Origin: Ctena decussata
Lineage: Eukaryota > Mollusca > Bivalvia > Lucinida > Lucinidae
Reading direction: 5' to 3'
Length of the DNA: 64,000 bases
Assembly (NCBI GenBank): GCA_963989385.1
Contig: OZ022500.1
Span: forward strand, 24,892,460 to 24,956,459
Below the pieces are notes generated by a model. It had not been told where the DNA came from and made no database searches. It saw only the letters and a program-made list of their open reading frames with translations. The position numbers and the translations under genes were made by a program. This document shows, piece by piece, positions 20,895-32,765 of this stretch (position 1 is the first letter of the stretch; each line of letters starts with the position of its first letter).

Positions 20895-22679
20895 CAGTAA
20901 TGTCATGGGGCTGAACTAAATAAAACTGTTTCTGATTGGATAACTCTTAAATAGTGCAAGATAAGTCGAATGTACTACTTTCGTCCTAGAAATAATTTGA
21001 GGCAAACTGCTTGAATATATCTGTTTTATAACGTGGTAATCATTAAGTAATTTTCATTACAGGTTTATCCTGTATTCAGCCTGGTACTATTTTAGATAAA
21101 ATAGTGTACTATTTAACATTATTGTCGTTAATGCTTACAGCAAACGTCATCCTTTTTAGTTCATTATCGAACTGTATAACGGTTTGATATGGGAATATCC
21201 TTGTTTGAAAGATTTAACTTGAAAATAATTTCATCAGTCCGCGTCAATTTTGCCAAGAGCTAGAGCTCTGCATATGCTCGGATGAATTTAGTGCCGTTGG
21301 TGGACCCGTCTTCAAAACTGACAATATGTGTAACAGAGATATTACGAATTTCATAATCAACAGCTGGTTTGCTTTACTGACTCTTCAGAAACAAAACTAC
21401 AAAATGTGTAACATTGCTTAAGATAATTTTGACCTCATTGCCGTATTTTAACATTCGAGCATTTATTTGCATAAAGCATATAAGATGGCATCAATTTTTA
21501 AAAAGAAAAAACACGATTAAATGCATATTTTATACTTTTGGTTTGTTTGTGGTACCCATCAGACAAATAATCGCAGAAATAGCAGCCAGCTCATTGGATA
21601 TTCTGGACTTGATTCAGTGTCCAAAAGAAATTTTAGATTCTTTTTACTTCGCTACTTACTGAAAAAGTTGAGACAGAAGAGGAAGAACTGAAAATATGGA
21701 GGTCCGCAGTAGATGATAGTATGCCAGGCGAGGAGAATATGGTTGATGTATTCACAGGTATCTGTACCAAGAGCTTAACAAAAGCAGAATGAAATGATCC
21801 ATGCACTGAAACACTAATTACATGTATTACACTCCCCCACACATAACCACTCACACAGCACCAACATAGACAACAAGATCAGGTAACTGTAAGGCACCAC
21901 GACAGAAGTATCGCAGAACATCATTGGACTTGGCCTTCTTTCCATACTTCATATTCAGTTTGAAAACACATCGATTCCATGACCTTGTCCGGATCCTGTA
22001 TCATCATCAAGAAATTAAGCAAGCTCTAGATAAGAAGTGGCCTGGATATATTTTATGAAAATGGATAAAATGCAATCAAAATACATCAACTCTATCTCTG
22101 TTGCTGAATATTTCGAGGACTGAAAATGAATTTGGAAACAAAAATTGGAATTGGGTCAAAATACTACCAGAGAATATTTAAATATTTAGAGTGTTAAAAA
22201 ATCTTTTGCCCTTGTTTCCTGACCCTTTCGACGGCAGCAAGGTATACATCAGTCAAGACCAATTTAGATAACAAATGAAGCACATGTCCAACACAATGTG
22301 GCTTACAATATTCATTATAGTAGAATAAGAGAATCGAATCTCGACTTGAAAGTGAAGAAAATTTATGATATACATAATTTTGATATGTAGCAGACAATAT
22401 AATGTCATATTCTACAGTTTTCGCACCCATTGTAGCATTAAAGAGCTTTTGTTTCAAGACTTAAACGTAAGAAGGTATCTGGAATAAACATTTTACACCT
22501 CAGATTGACAGAACACTTTGCTGACTCTTATCTGATGCTAATGGTTTAGTAATAACTAATCAGAATGTATTTTGGTTTGCTGATAATAGCATTACGTACA
22601 AGTTTGAGCGCTAAATGAGTCCACCTTGACTGGAAAAAGAGTACGCAATATAATACACTTCAAGGTGATTTATTCTGCA
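20895..22679. other. Unassigned stretch with one weak coding relic
   Basis: No gene is supported. An open phase at 21661-21792 (43 codons, acidic: EKVETEEEELKIWRSAVDD and onward) follows, in another phase, the end of the 21414-21662 frame (LDILDLIQCPKEILDSFYF). The two look coding-like in composition and could be one frameshifted exon, but I do not recognise a family. The minus frame at 22194-22457 has no motif. Confidence 0.3.
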
Positions 22680-22831
22680 TTTGCATTTGTGTTGACTGTG
22701 CAATTGTATTTGTGGTGACTCTGCAATTGTATGTGTGATGACTCTGCAACTGCACTTGTTTTGACTCTGCAACTGTATTTATGTTGACTGTGCAACGGTA
22801 TAAATGTTGACTCTGCAATCGTATATGTATT
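22680..22831 (+). repeat. 24-bp minisatellite, about six copies
   Basis: Unit TGTTGACTCTGCAATTGTAT with variants, every 23-26 bases. The copies are imperfect, so it is an old array. Confidence 0.85.
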
Positions 22832-23374
22832 AACATGGCTGTTTCTCCTTCAGTATTTGCTAAACAGGTACCTTAGTAACCATAACTGACTTAATTTGAG
22901 GCAAATAACCAGCTTGTTTGATACGACAGTTTTCAACTTCTTCCACATGTATTCTTGGAGCAAGTACATGTTCCGAGTAACAAGAAAAATTATTACATTT
23001 GTAACATACAGTTTTAATTTGTTATTCAATGATAGACGCAATGTAAAGAAAGCCGCTATCAAAGAGTAAAAGACAATAAAAGCAATGTATAGTTGTTACT
23101 GCATTCAAACGTCAACGATATCATATGAAGATGAATTGGGTAAACTTTCAGGGGAATCGACTCTACCAATTTCATTTTTGCCTCCCTTGTTCTTCGTTTC
23201 TTTGGGGATCTTTCTTTTCAAGGTTTCTCTATATGTTTCACTATGAAAACTCATTTATGAGTTAGGATGCCACTATCAAGGCAGAAAACCTCATTGTACT
23301 CGGAGCTACAGCTGAACCCAGTGTGAAGTTGCATGTATCTTGTAGTTCTTCTACTGGTCGTTCCAAGGCGATAT
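22832..23374. other. Unassigned; weak family-Y fragment at 23150-23260
   Basis: AGGGGAATCGACTCTACCAA, then TTTTTGCCTCCCTTG, resembles the family-Y opening. The rest is unrecognised. Confidence 0.4.
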
Positions 23375-23610
23375 GAGCCGCGACAGGACAAAACCAACAA
23401 TGTGGTTGTGCGCCCAGCGCAGACTCAGATCAGCCTGGACATTTGCCCAGTGTAGTCAGACTCATTGTTAAGTGCTCAAAGGGTAGCTAAGTGTCTAACC
23501 TACCTCCATGCGGACAGCGAAGACTCTGATCAGACTGGGCGGATGCCCAGGCTGATCTGAGTCTGCGCTGGGCGCACAACCACATTGTTGGTTTTGTCGT
23601 GTCGCGGCTC
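23375..23610. mobile_element. 236-bp palindromic MITE (family 1), copy H
   Basis: Ends GAGCCGCGACAGGACAAAAC and TTTTGTCGTGTCGCGGCTC, both arms present. It is flanked by ATAT on the left and AT on the right. Confidence 0.9.
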
Positions 23611-24204
23611 ATATTTCTTTTGTAGTCCCTCTTTCTTAGCCTAAGTGTGTCTATCATCGCAAATGAGTTATTCCGTTTTGTTTGTATTTATCACTTCCTT
23701 TCCATTCTTTGTGAGCTATGCTTTGTCATTATGGCATTGCCAGTGTCGTTGATTTATATTTATGAATATATGAAAGAATTTATTGTTCTCAAAATAATTC
23801 AAATAGTGTAATGCTTATATAAGTACATGGCTTATACCATAGTAATGTGCCATTTCATCATACCAGTACCGTTAAGCTGTATTATTTTCGATTCATATAC
23901 ACTTAGCAAAGTTTCTAACTTCTCGAAAGCTGGTTTAGGGATACGAACTGATTTTGTCAGATTAATCATATCAATCATATAGCGGACAGAATTTTCACAG
24001 TGTTGACACAAGTTTCGCTCTGCCGTAGCAATGCGACTACAATTTATATGCGAGTAGATAGTTTTGGTTCCAGAGGATCTATGTTCAGAACTTATTTAAT
24101 CTTCACTGCAAGTGGTGTTATCCCACCATATACATCATCAGCGGCAGTCAGGTGAACAGCCATTTCCTATATAGGTGTCACCGGGCTAGCCTTTACATCA
24201 CAAA
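23611..24204. other. Unassigned AT-rich stretch
   Basis: I see no gene or recognised repeat. Confidence 0.4.
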
Positions 24205-24890
24205 AATATATTAGTAACAGACATAGCAACAATCAATGCATAAAACAACCAAGAAGAACCAATTTACAGAAGTACCGCCTTGGGATGGACAGTGTTGTAA
24301 ATACTGGGCAGGGGTGGGGCGACTCTAACTAGTTTTGAGGTCGAACATTGTTATTTTATAGTGTTATTGTTTAACTTCCACGGTAAACAGTTATGGTCAT
24401 GTAGGGACGGTCAGTTAACCTAACCACACTATTTCTGGATAGGCTTAGACCTCCTGAGCGGGTTACCAGTACTAAGTGCACTTATTTTCACCAGTAACTG
24501 ACAACTGGCCTTCTTAAATCAGCGGAAGGAGAAAAGAAAGTAAGTGGCCGGACCGGGTATCGAAACCAGGACCTCTGGCTTTTAAGTCAGGTGCCCTACC
24601 GATTGCGCTTCGCGGCCCGGCTTTTGGTCGAACAACCTTCGCCCTTGGTTCAGCTTTGGTTCATCAGCTATTTAGTTGTTCGGTTTGCATGGAAGATTCC
24701 TAGCTCATAAGTGTAATATTTCAGACAACCATCATTAGAATCAAAATTAAAACTATGAACTATGATAAAACAAAAATGGGGACTCACAAATAAAGCAACA
24801 CTGACATTCCGCAGCAGACGAAACAACCAGTTAAACCACGGTGGACAAGACCTAAGACGTCCCGGAAAGGGTGTCAGGCGCTAACAGCCT
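24205..24890 (+). repeat. Dispersed repeat family X, copy 3, split by a SINE
   Basis: Left part: AAGTACCGCCTTGGGATGGA, then TACTGGGCAGGGGTGGGGC. Right part after the SINE: TTTAGTTGTTCGGTTTGCAT, then GGAAGATTCCTAGCTCAT, then CCAGTTAAACCACGGTGGAC. The same words in the same order appear at 57940-58290 (AAGTACCGCCTTGGGACGGT, TAGTTCGGTTCGTATGGAAG, CAGTTGAACCCCGGTGGGCC). Confidence 0.65.
24361..24621 (-). mobile_element. tRNA-derived SINE, copy 2
   Basis: Head on the right: the reverse complement starts GCCGGGCCGCGAAGCGCAAT and has the B box GGTTTCGATACCC. The body words match copies 1, 3 and 4. The word GGTCGAACA lies on both sides (24339-24347 and 24626-24634) and is probably the target duplication, with one side changed. 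Confidence 0.85.
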
Positions 24891-25408
24891 GTGATATTTA
24901 TTATTACTGTAATTAGATTTTGGTTGATGCTTTCATAAAGTTTTAGGCTTGACCCTTCGTAGTGCAATCGAAGAGGTTAAGCAAGGTTTTTCATTGTCAA
25001 AAGAAAGATAACAATTATCCTAATATGAGCAGATGAACTGGATTTAGTAGTTTCTGGCAAGTTGACATGCATGTATTAAGTCAGGAAAATCTGAAATCTT
25101 CGAATTAATCATAGATAAAATATGTACCCGTAAGTAAAATTAAGTCGTTATACAATATTTTTTTACTTGCTTTTAAAACACCCCTGAACTCTGAAAATGG
25201 TAGGATTCATTCCGCTAAATACCTTAGCATGTATGACGTCGATCTACATGGTCACTGATTGATTATCAATGTATAATATTTGCACTGATTTTATACGGTA
25301 TGAAATTTGCCTTGACTTTATTAATGTTTGACTTTTAGGTCAGAAATGATGATTTGATAAGATTACCATAAAAAGTCTGAAAACTGGGAAAGCAAAATAG
25401 TCACCGCA
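24891..25408. other. Unassigned AT-rich stretch
   Basis: No gene or recognised repeat seen. Confidence 0.4.
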
Positions 25409-25711
25409 TCTGGTCTTCGATTGGTTGGTTGGTTGGTTGATTTGATGCTTAACGTCCACGGTAAACAACTAAGGTCATGTCGGGACGGTCAGTTAACCTA
25501 ACCACACTATTCCTGGGCAGGCTTAGACCTCCTAAGCGGTTAACCAGTACTAAGTGCACATACTTTCGCCAGTAACTGACAACTGCCCTTCTTGACTCAG
25601 CGGAAGGAGAAACGAAAGTATGTGGCCAGACCGGGATTCGAACCCAGGACCTCTGACTTACGAGTCAGGTGCCCTACCGATTGCGCTACCCGGCCCGGCT
25701 CTGGTCTTCGA
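25409..25711. other. 12-bp target-site duplication bounding SINE copy 3
   Basis: TCTGGTCTTCGA at 25409-25420 is repeated exactly at 25700-25711, immediately flanking the SINE. This fixes both ends of the element to the base and shows insertion by target-primed reverse transcription. Confidence 0.92.
25421..25699 (-). mobile_element. tRNA-derived SINE, copy 3 (AACC tail), intact
   Basis: Reverse complement: the head GCCGGGCCGGGTAGCGCAAT, then CGGTAGGGCACCTGACTCGT, contains a good A box and the exact B box GGTTCGAATCC. A cloverleaf can be drawn except that the anticodon arm is a base short. The body then leads to an AACC repeat tail. With a perfect 12-bp target duplication it is the best-preserved copy here. 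Like all SINEs it would depend on a partner LINE, which is not in the window. Confidence 0.93.
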
Positions 25712-25786
25712 ATGAAAGCATTTGGTTTAGGAATTCACAAATGAGTCAAAACGTTGTGGATAGAATGGCAAACAGTGCAGACCCTG

Positions 25787-25893
25787 CCCAGCAGGCACAC
25801 AACGTTGAATCAACATTGAATCAACTTCGATCAACGCTTTGACGTTGAATCAAGGTTGAATCAAAGTTGGTTCAACGTTATGTGCCCAATGGG
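25787..25893. mobile_element. Short palindromic repeat with CCCAGCAGGCACACAACG ends
   Basis: It starts CCCAGCAGGCACACAACGTT and ends GTTATGTGCCCAATGGG, an imperfect mirror. Between the ends are AACGTTGAATCAACATTGAA-type words in both orientations. A relative with better ends is at 56179-56270. Confidence 0.75.
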
Positions 25894-26191
25894 ATGGTGT
25901 GACCTGTCCTTTTAGGAGTTGTCGGACTGTGTCTGCGCTGTATTTATTTGTCCGACTACTTAGATATTTATGGTATATGCGCATGGTAAGGTACTGAGTT
26001 AATGAGTATATTAGTAGCTTTTCCAACCTTCAATAGTTTCGTATTAATAGAATAATAACCACTATTTAATAATACAAAAAAACTTACCTTTCAAATGTTA
26101 AGTAATCCTGGAAGAAGTTATTGTAACGAACTAATAATCACTAACTCCAATATGTTTGTTACAGCTTCCGAAATGGAATAATCACATTTAA

Positions 26192-26465
26192 GTTTTCCGA
26201 GCTATTCCCAACTGTCGAAGAGATTCAATTGAAAAACTTTGGAATAAATCAGCTCCTCTTGGAAACGTTCCTCTACCTGAGACACTGATAGATTATCTCA
26301 TGCAAAATAACTTCTGTGGAAATGGCTGAGTAACCATTAATCCTTGTGTTGCAAGCTTCGATTATCAACGCTTTGGCAGATAATGACTTCTCCAGACCTC
26401 AGAAGAAATCGTCTGGAATTTCGAAGAGATCGAAAACGCCCCAATTTCGACAGCAAATTCTCTAG
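26192..26465 (+). pseudogene. Possible decayed coding relic, two phases
   Basis: At 26192-26329 an open phase ends ...SIEKLWNKSAPLGNVPLPET, then LIDYLMQNNFCGNG and a stop. A second open phase at 26343-26465 reads LVLQASIINALADNDFSRPQ and onward to a stop, one frame over. The composition looks coding-like and the two phases abut, as in a frameshifted pseudogene. I recognise no family, and short frames of this size occur by chance. Confidence 0.2.
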
Positions 26466-26974
26466 ACTAAGAAACAATGTTCTTGTTATTGTTGTAGAAT
26501 AGTCCTTTCAGAATTATCCTTGATATATAAGCTGCGTCATGAGATAATCTGTCTTACTATGTATGGGTACTCCTCCATGTATTTCCGTGTTTGTTTGTTT
26601 TTTGTTTTTTTTGTTGTTGTTGTTGTTTGTTTGTTTTTTCAAAGTGTGAAAGCCTTTACTTTTCTTGTGAAAAAAGATCTACTCTTACAAAGACTTTGTT
26701 CCCGTAAGGAGCAAATTGCTTACTATCACAGATAACCCCCTTGTACACATGGTAAAGATAAAAAAAATGACACAGTGGCACTTCTTGAATGTGTATTCAT
26801 CCACCTGAACACATTTTATAGACACGCCTGCACATATACGCATGTACAGTTTGTCAAAGAAATAACGGGATTATGTATCATGTTTCTTCTACTTTTGATA
26901 TCTTTGATGACTTGTGATCAGTGTGTCGGTCTATCTATGCAATTCTTTACGGCGAATGAATACACTTTGCAAGT
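26466..26974. other. Unassigned; T/GTT-rich run at 26590-26640
   Basis: TTTGTTGTTGTTGTTGTTTG microsatellite-like run. The open frames at 26520-26735 and 26775-27038 cross low-complexity DNA and a family-Y copy and are not supported as genes. Confidence 0.45.
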
Positions 26975-27140
26975 TTCAACTTTGCATCCTTTCCCAAAGG
27001 AGGTCACCCCTGAAAGAAAAGAATTGCTGCCGCTATAGGCATTTCTTTTCCTTTCAGAGTAGATTCTCTTTTGAAAAAGTACGCCGTCCAGAGAAGCAGC
27101 CAGGCAGTCGCAAAAGTTGTTTTCAGGTGTAAAATTACGG
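26975..27140 (+). repeat. Dispersed repeat family Y, copy 2
   Basis: AGGAGGTCACCCCTGAAAGA, GAAGCAGCCAGGCAGTCGCA, AAAGTTGTTTTCAGG and GGGGAAAACATG follow the family-Y order (best copy 48590-48800). Confidence 0.6.
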
Positions 27141-27963
27141 GGAAAACATGAAGGTGCATATATGCACTAATAGAAGTAAACTAGGCACGTGGGCAGGAGG
27201 GTACGGGCATTCATTCACAGTTCGTATTGTTATTAAACAGGTTTCTCGCAACGCGGCTAATTCATTCGCGATATTTTTTCTTATTTTCGATATCTGTAGT
27301 AATTAGGCGTTCTTCCCAAACTTCTTATACCTGAGATGTTCAGCTGTATCCAGAGTACAAATCTGAAAATAAAGAAACCGTCACGTAATAAATTAAGTAT
27401 AACTATGTCAATTAAAACACATCTTGTAATAAGTTAAATATAACAATGTCACTGTTGAAAAATAAGTAAATATTAACAACATAATTATGTATAATCTATC
27501 GGCATTTGCTGCTTAAAGAACGTTCATTGAATTTTGAGTAAATCTAATTCTTGCTGTTGTTACTAAATATTGCGTAGTACGGGCATTTGAGGGCTGGATT
27601 TGGATTTTGATTGTTTCAGTTCCTGGTCTTTGCATACTTTTTTACTTTCAAAGGGTTAGTTACATTACGCAACGACAGAAAGGTACCCGTTGCAAAGGGA
27701 ATTTTACTTTGAAAACAGCATATATGGCGGTATTATTAGAACGTCATACTGAAATAATTCAAACTCAATTCTCTACTCGTAATTTAATTGATTAAGAACG
27801 TACAGAAAACGGCGTTTATAATTCAATAAATCCCCTGAACCAGAAATCGGGAACTACTTGGACTGTTTTCTTCTCGGCAATTGCTAGAAAACTCGGTAAA
27901 GCTGACATTTTTGAGTTAGGTATGACGAAGTTGGAATTATAAGAAATGAATTTTATTTTTGTA
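27141..27963. other. Unassigned AT-rich stretch
   Basis: No gene. The 62-codon frame at 27607-27795 has no motif. Confidence 0.4.
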
Positions 27964-28841
27964 GATTTTATGGATGTGTAAACGCCGGCGATTCACCCGC
28001 AAATTTAACATAAAGCCCTTCTTTATGGATGTGTAAACGCCGGCGAATCACTTAAAGGACCTCTGACGGTTGTAATGTTAATTTGCCTATAAAATTAGTC
28101 AAAATTAAATTTTTGATATACCCAAGAATTTCTCTTGAAATTTGTTGCTCTCAACTTCCCCTAACTGGCTATGAATTTAATTTCTGTTTTTTTAACACAT
28201 AGACTTCAATTTTTGGTGGAAAAAGCTAAATTTTATAATTAAACGTAATGGAAACAGGAAAAGTTTTTTCAAGATACTTTTCCCCCCGTGCCTCAGCTAG
28301 CCACTTTGCATGTATGTGTGTACTATCATTATACACATTATATGTGAGTGGCTTGCTGAGGCACGGGGGGAAAAGAAGTCTACAGCTGAAAAACTGAAAA
28401 AGTGGGTGGGGTACTTACACCCTTTATATCTAAAAATAGGCTAAAGTCTTTAGTATTGAAAAAATGTTGCATGATATCAGTGACAGTAGTGTGTACGTCA
28501 GTTTTAGCATAGTTATCAATTAAAATTTCGATATATTAGAAAACCGAAAAATGGACTTATTTTCAGAGACTGAAAAATTCACCTACCCAACTTGAAAAAA
28601 TCGGTTTAAGTTAGTCTAGAGGCATGATAAGTTTTCAAAATTACTGTTAAAATGTCTTTATAATACACACGTCTACATATTAATGCCAAATATTTCAACT
28701 TTTGCTGCCCGAGGAAGGTGCAATAATTTGTTGAAAAATAGGCAAATATGCATTGATACTGTCAGAGGTCGTTTGCAAGTGATTCGCCGGGCCTTATTCC
28801 TTTTGGGAGTGACTCGCTGGCGTTTACACATCGATAAAATC
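27964..28841. mobile_element. 878-bp fold-back element with nested hairpin
   Basis: Left end GATTTTATGGATGTGTAAAC, then GCCGGCGATTCAC, is mirrored at 28809-28841 (GTGACTCGCTGGCGTTTACA, then CATCGATAAAATC). The left end is also repeated directly 55 bp further in (28020-28052). Near the middle a second hairpin has arms CTTTTCCCCCCGTGCCTCAG (28278-28297 and on) and GCTGAGGCACGGGGGGAAAA (about 28355-28374) around an AT-rich loop of about 45 bases. The open frame at 28683-28928 crosses the right end and is not a gene. Confidence 0.75.
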
Positions 28842-31004
28842 CAAAATGATATTCATTCCTATAGTCATTCCATATTCAAAAATATAGGTATCAGTGCAGT
28901 ATATGCAGCACACACGAGGGTTACCTAAGATGTCGCTGAATTTACTAGCCACGTGGCCTTCAAGAAATCACTGTTGTGCCGTTTTTAATAATTTTAAAAG
29001 TAAATTTTGAACGGTATACTTCAAGAAATGTTTGATTTGAAAGCCCAAAAAGTATGACCTTATCAGGATATGGCGCACTAGCATACATAACTTGACAACA
29101 GTTCACGAAAGACACGCACGACATTCCGAACGAACAGCTCCCTACCGGACAGGCCGTCATTCAGCTACCCCAATTGAAAACAACAGTAATATCTATTTTG
29201 ACCCATCCTCCATTTTACTTTTGAAGAAACAAAGAACATTTTTTCCGTTCATTTTGAATAGCATTGTTTTGCAGTTAAGATCTTGTTTGGTTATCGAGAT
29301 ATAATACTCGTGACAGAACATTCTGGATTAGCCTTGTATGCGCAAATACTGATTTTGACTGCGATTTTTGTCCATTTACTTTCTTCATTGAACAAACAAA
29401 ACTTACACATACTATGAACCAAAAAAGAAAGAAAAAACATCGCTTGCTGGGCTTTTTTCTGAAGTCGATCCAAATATTCATTCCATTCGGTAAGGTCTAT
29501 TTATTCTATATCCTAGCATTGTCTAGTGCTGCCGTTATTTGGTCTTCAGTACCCAGGAAACTCTTTTGCGAATAACTGTTTCCTGCCCGTATCGACTCTC
29601 TTAATTAGTCTATTTTCGATCTTGACTTTGGCTTTCTAAAGTGTAAATCACGTAAGACTACACCAAATTACAGTGCGTATGGTCTGCAAGCTCAATCGTA
29701 AATTGATCTAATTGCGTCTTCCAGTATAACAAACAGCTGAATGTAAGAGTTGCATTCAGCTACAGAGAACAGCATATTACCCGCTGTCGCCTTGTTACTA
29801 TTCAGCTTGAACCGTCTTTAAGAAACTGGTGTCTACAATTTCAAAGTTGTACTTTATACTAAATAATCTTAAGTGGGTGAGAAGATTATAATCATGAACC
29901 GACGAATTCATGTATCACATCCTGACCTAAACACCAGGACCCAGTTGTTTAAAGCATTGTTAGCCTAACGTTAAGATCAGTTCTTTATAAATTAGATACT
30001 TAAACCTGTTTTACGTTTTTAAGTTAAATTAGCCAGGTATGCCAACCTAGTCTGATAATTATCAGAAGAAAAAATATTGCAAGATTTGTGCTAGCAGGCG
30101 CAAGATTCGATATGACATCAAGCTGCCTTTGGGTACTATAAGATAACAGTAATGGAATTGAAATTAGCACAGAATGGTTATTAGCTACCATGCTCAGTGT
30201 TAAGAGCATCAAAATGCGATCAGCCTGCAGGTTGGTCATCACAGTGCGTATTCTATAATTTCCGGTCCTTGGGGATTATTGCGTTCATTTAAAGTTTTTT
30301 TAGAAAATAGAGCTTTCCTCAAGCCCTTGCTTAAGGGCGTGGCCGTTGCTAAACATATCATTACTGGCTATTTTACAGACTCGATTTTGCGTATTGTTTG
30401 CTTCCGAGGGATCTAACTTTTCAGAGCTCATCCACATCAATACCAGTTGTCTAAATTGTTGATAAATCGCACGCTTTAACTTTCAAATGAGTGGAGACAA
30501 AAGTTATAACAGACCTTTAAGTATTCGCCCTCTCTGCAAACGTCTAAATGTTTAATGTAAACGATTTTGCAGAAATCGACGACCTTGAATAATTTCCAAG
30601 CCTACGTGATATATTCATTGTTAGGTAATCAAGTAGTGATGGCAATATGAACTGCAACAACAGAAGGGCGTGCATTGTCACTTATGCATAAAGCTAGAAA
30701 CCAAAAATTGATAAGCCTCTACATCCACACAGTTTGTTCGGACTATTACAATTTCATTTTAGATTTTCATACATATACCAGACTCTGAACATTGATAAAC
30801 ACAGGTTGATATCCTTACGCTCATTCTGTCCGGAGACTGACTAAATGATCATTTTAGTCAGAAAACGTAATCTTTGCCTTATTGTTTTGTTTACAGCAAA
30901 GGACCGATCCGTTGCTAGCTTGCATTTACATTTCAGTTATATTTCAGTTATATACTGCTAAAAATTTAGAATGTTTGTATCTAACATAAGTACAAACAGT
31001 GATA
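28842..31004. other. Mostly unassigned; family-X relic at about 29085-29190
   Basis: At 29097-29180, GTTCACGAAAGACACGCACG, ACGAACAGCTCCCTACCGGA and GTCATTCAGCTACCCCAATT parallel 42645-42720 in family X. The open frames at 28960, 29092, 29275, 29291 and 30024 are under 75 codons and overlap on both strands. No gene is supported. Confidence 0.45.
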
Positions 31005-31417
31005 ACAATGATAATACCCCCGCTTTGAATAAGTGGGGGGTATACTGGTTTGCATCTGTCCGTCATTCCGTCCGTAATTCCGTAACACTTTTTAGTAAAA
31101 ATTTTCGTAAACGATTTCTCCACAATGGTATAAGCTAGAATGTTCATATACTCAGTACATTTAAAAACGCAACACTTAGTTTTTCGGAAATAACTTTTAG
31201 AATTTTTAAGACACACATTAAAAACTCATGAGATATTTAGATTGACATCTTTTCCGTCACAGTGCTAAATTTCAAGGCAGTTTATTATGTATTCCATTAA
31301 GTTTACGTTCATTGTGGAGCGTTACCCTAAAATCAAAATTCACAAGATAAAAATCGTAACGCATGGGCCTCACTTCCTCGCATTCACTGATTTGTTTTCA
31401 TCAAATGGTGTGGAAAT

Positions 31418-31822
31418 GTGTTCTATTTCTGGATAAATCCTTTATCAGAGCCTTTACAATATTCGAAGATGATTCAGTATACCCAGAAACAGTGCCCTGT
31501 TTCTGTTCATCTAAGACGTTATTTTGATTATCAGTCAAATGGCAAAGTTGGTCATTCTGGCACATTGATGTCATTTGGTGTCAGAAAGAGAAAGTGGCAT
31601 AAGTTATGTGTGAGGTTTTCTCTTCAAAACATTAAACGCCGATATTGCAGTTGTATACCGCCCGTAAAAAGAAATGCATCACCATTTTTTCGTAAAGATC
31701 GTAAAAGTTTAAAACTCCTTAAACTTTTAATTTCTCCGAATTTTTTTCCGCATAGCAAAGAGAAATATTCGATTGGATCCCAAATGTCCAATAGAGTGCA
31801 TCAGCTTGTCGAAAGTCCATGA
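31418..31822 (+). CDS. Unrecognised 134-codon open frame inside the core-repeat element
   Basis: This is the longest ATG-to-stop frame in the window (134 codons). It is basic, with clusters such as SFGVRKRKWHKLC and SPFFRKDRKSLKLL, and has several cysteines but no paired zinc-ligand pattern. No signal peptide or membrane segment is evident, and I recognise no family. It lies between two parts of an array of 170-bp repeats, so it could be a remnant of a gene carried by the element. An ORF this long is also possible by chance in 64 kb. Confidence 0.15.
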   Translation: MFYFWINPLSEPLQYSKMIQYTQKQCPVSVHLRRYFDYQSNGKVGHSGTLMSFGVRKRKWHKLCVRFSLQNIKRRYCSCIPPVKRNASPFFRKDRKSLKLLKLLISPNFFPHSKEKYSIGSQMSNRVHQLVESP

Positions 31823-32329
31823 GTTGTGATAAATGACAATGAGTGATCTGTCTTGTCTTTGGAGGCATTCTCTTTACTGGGCCGGTCTTTATCAATCTTC
31901 AATGGTACTGGTCAGTAGAAAGGGCATATATTGTCTGAAAATCGTTTCCAGATGGCATCTTAACGATCCTATTTGTTCTAAGTTTGAGGCGTTATGAACT
32001 GGCAATCTGAAGGCGAATTTTCTTTGAGCGTAAATCGTGCCAAAACAATTTGTTTGTTACTGGTTGTTTTTCTTAAATGCTGATCTACGGACTATCCAGC
32101 AGCGTTGACCAAACGTCTTTAAGTGTTTACATGGTAGGCGCACTAGCATATCTTAATTTTATACTCGAGTGATTATCCGCCGCAATACAGCTACATGTGA
32201 GGAGATTTTATGCCAAAACATAAAGATACAGTTGTCTGACAAACGTTTAAATACTATTCTTGGTCCAAATGTGATCCAGTATGCAAAAATGAAAAGACAA
32301 ATATTTTGCGTTTTTAAATGTACTAAGTA

Positions 32330-32765
32330 TATTTGGTATACTGCCTGACACTGACTTGTTGTAGCGTGGGACTGAGATTCAGCCCTCTCCTGCTTATTCA
32401 TCCCTGTATTTATCCATTTTTATTTCTTTCTCGTAAAAATTTTCGTAAAAGATTTCTCCACAATGGTAAAAGCTAGAATGTTCATATTTGGCATACAGGT
32501 TGATGACGATGTGTTGTATTGTGGGATTGAGAACCAGCCTTCTCCTGCTTATTATTCCCTTTATTTGTCCATTTTTCTTTATTTCCGTACTTTAAATAAT
32601 GGAATTTTTCGTCAAAGATTTCTCCACAACCATTCAAGCAAGAATGGTCATATTTCGCATACAGGTTGATGACGGTGTGTTGTATCGTGGGATTGCAAAC
32701 CAGCCTTCTCCTGCTTATTCTTCTTTGTATTTGTCCAATTTTCTTACTTTCCATACTTTGAATAA
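32330..32765 (+). repeat. Array of about 2.5 units of the 165-173 bp core repeat (left array)
   Basis: The words ATTTCTCCACAA..GC.AGAATG, CATACAGGTTGATGACG.TGT, TGTAT.GTGGGATTG and AACCAGCCTTCTCCTGCTTA repeat at about 173-bp spacing. The overlapping minus frame at 32482-32862 and plus frame at 32463-32669 are readings of these units. Confidence 0.8.

Noticed and set aside
25630..25699. Apparent minus-strand tRNA gene with good A and B boxes
   Set aside because: It is the head of a SINE with a body, tail and target duplication; the anticodon arm is one base short.
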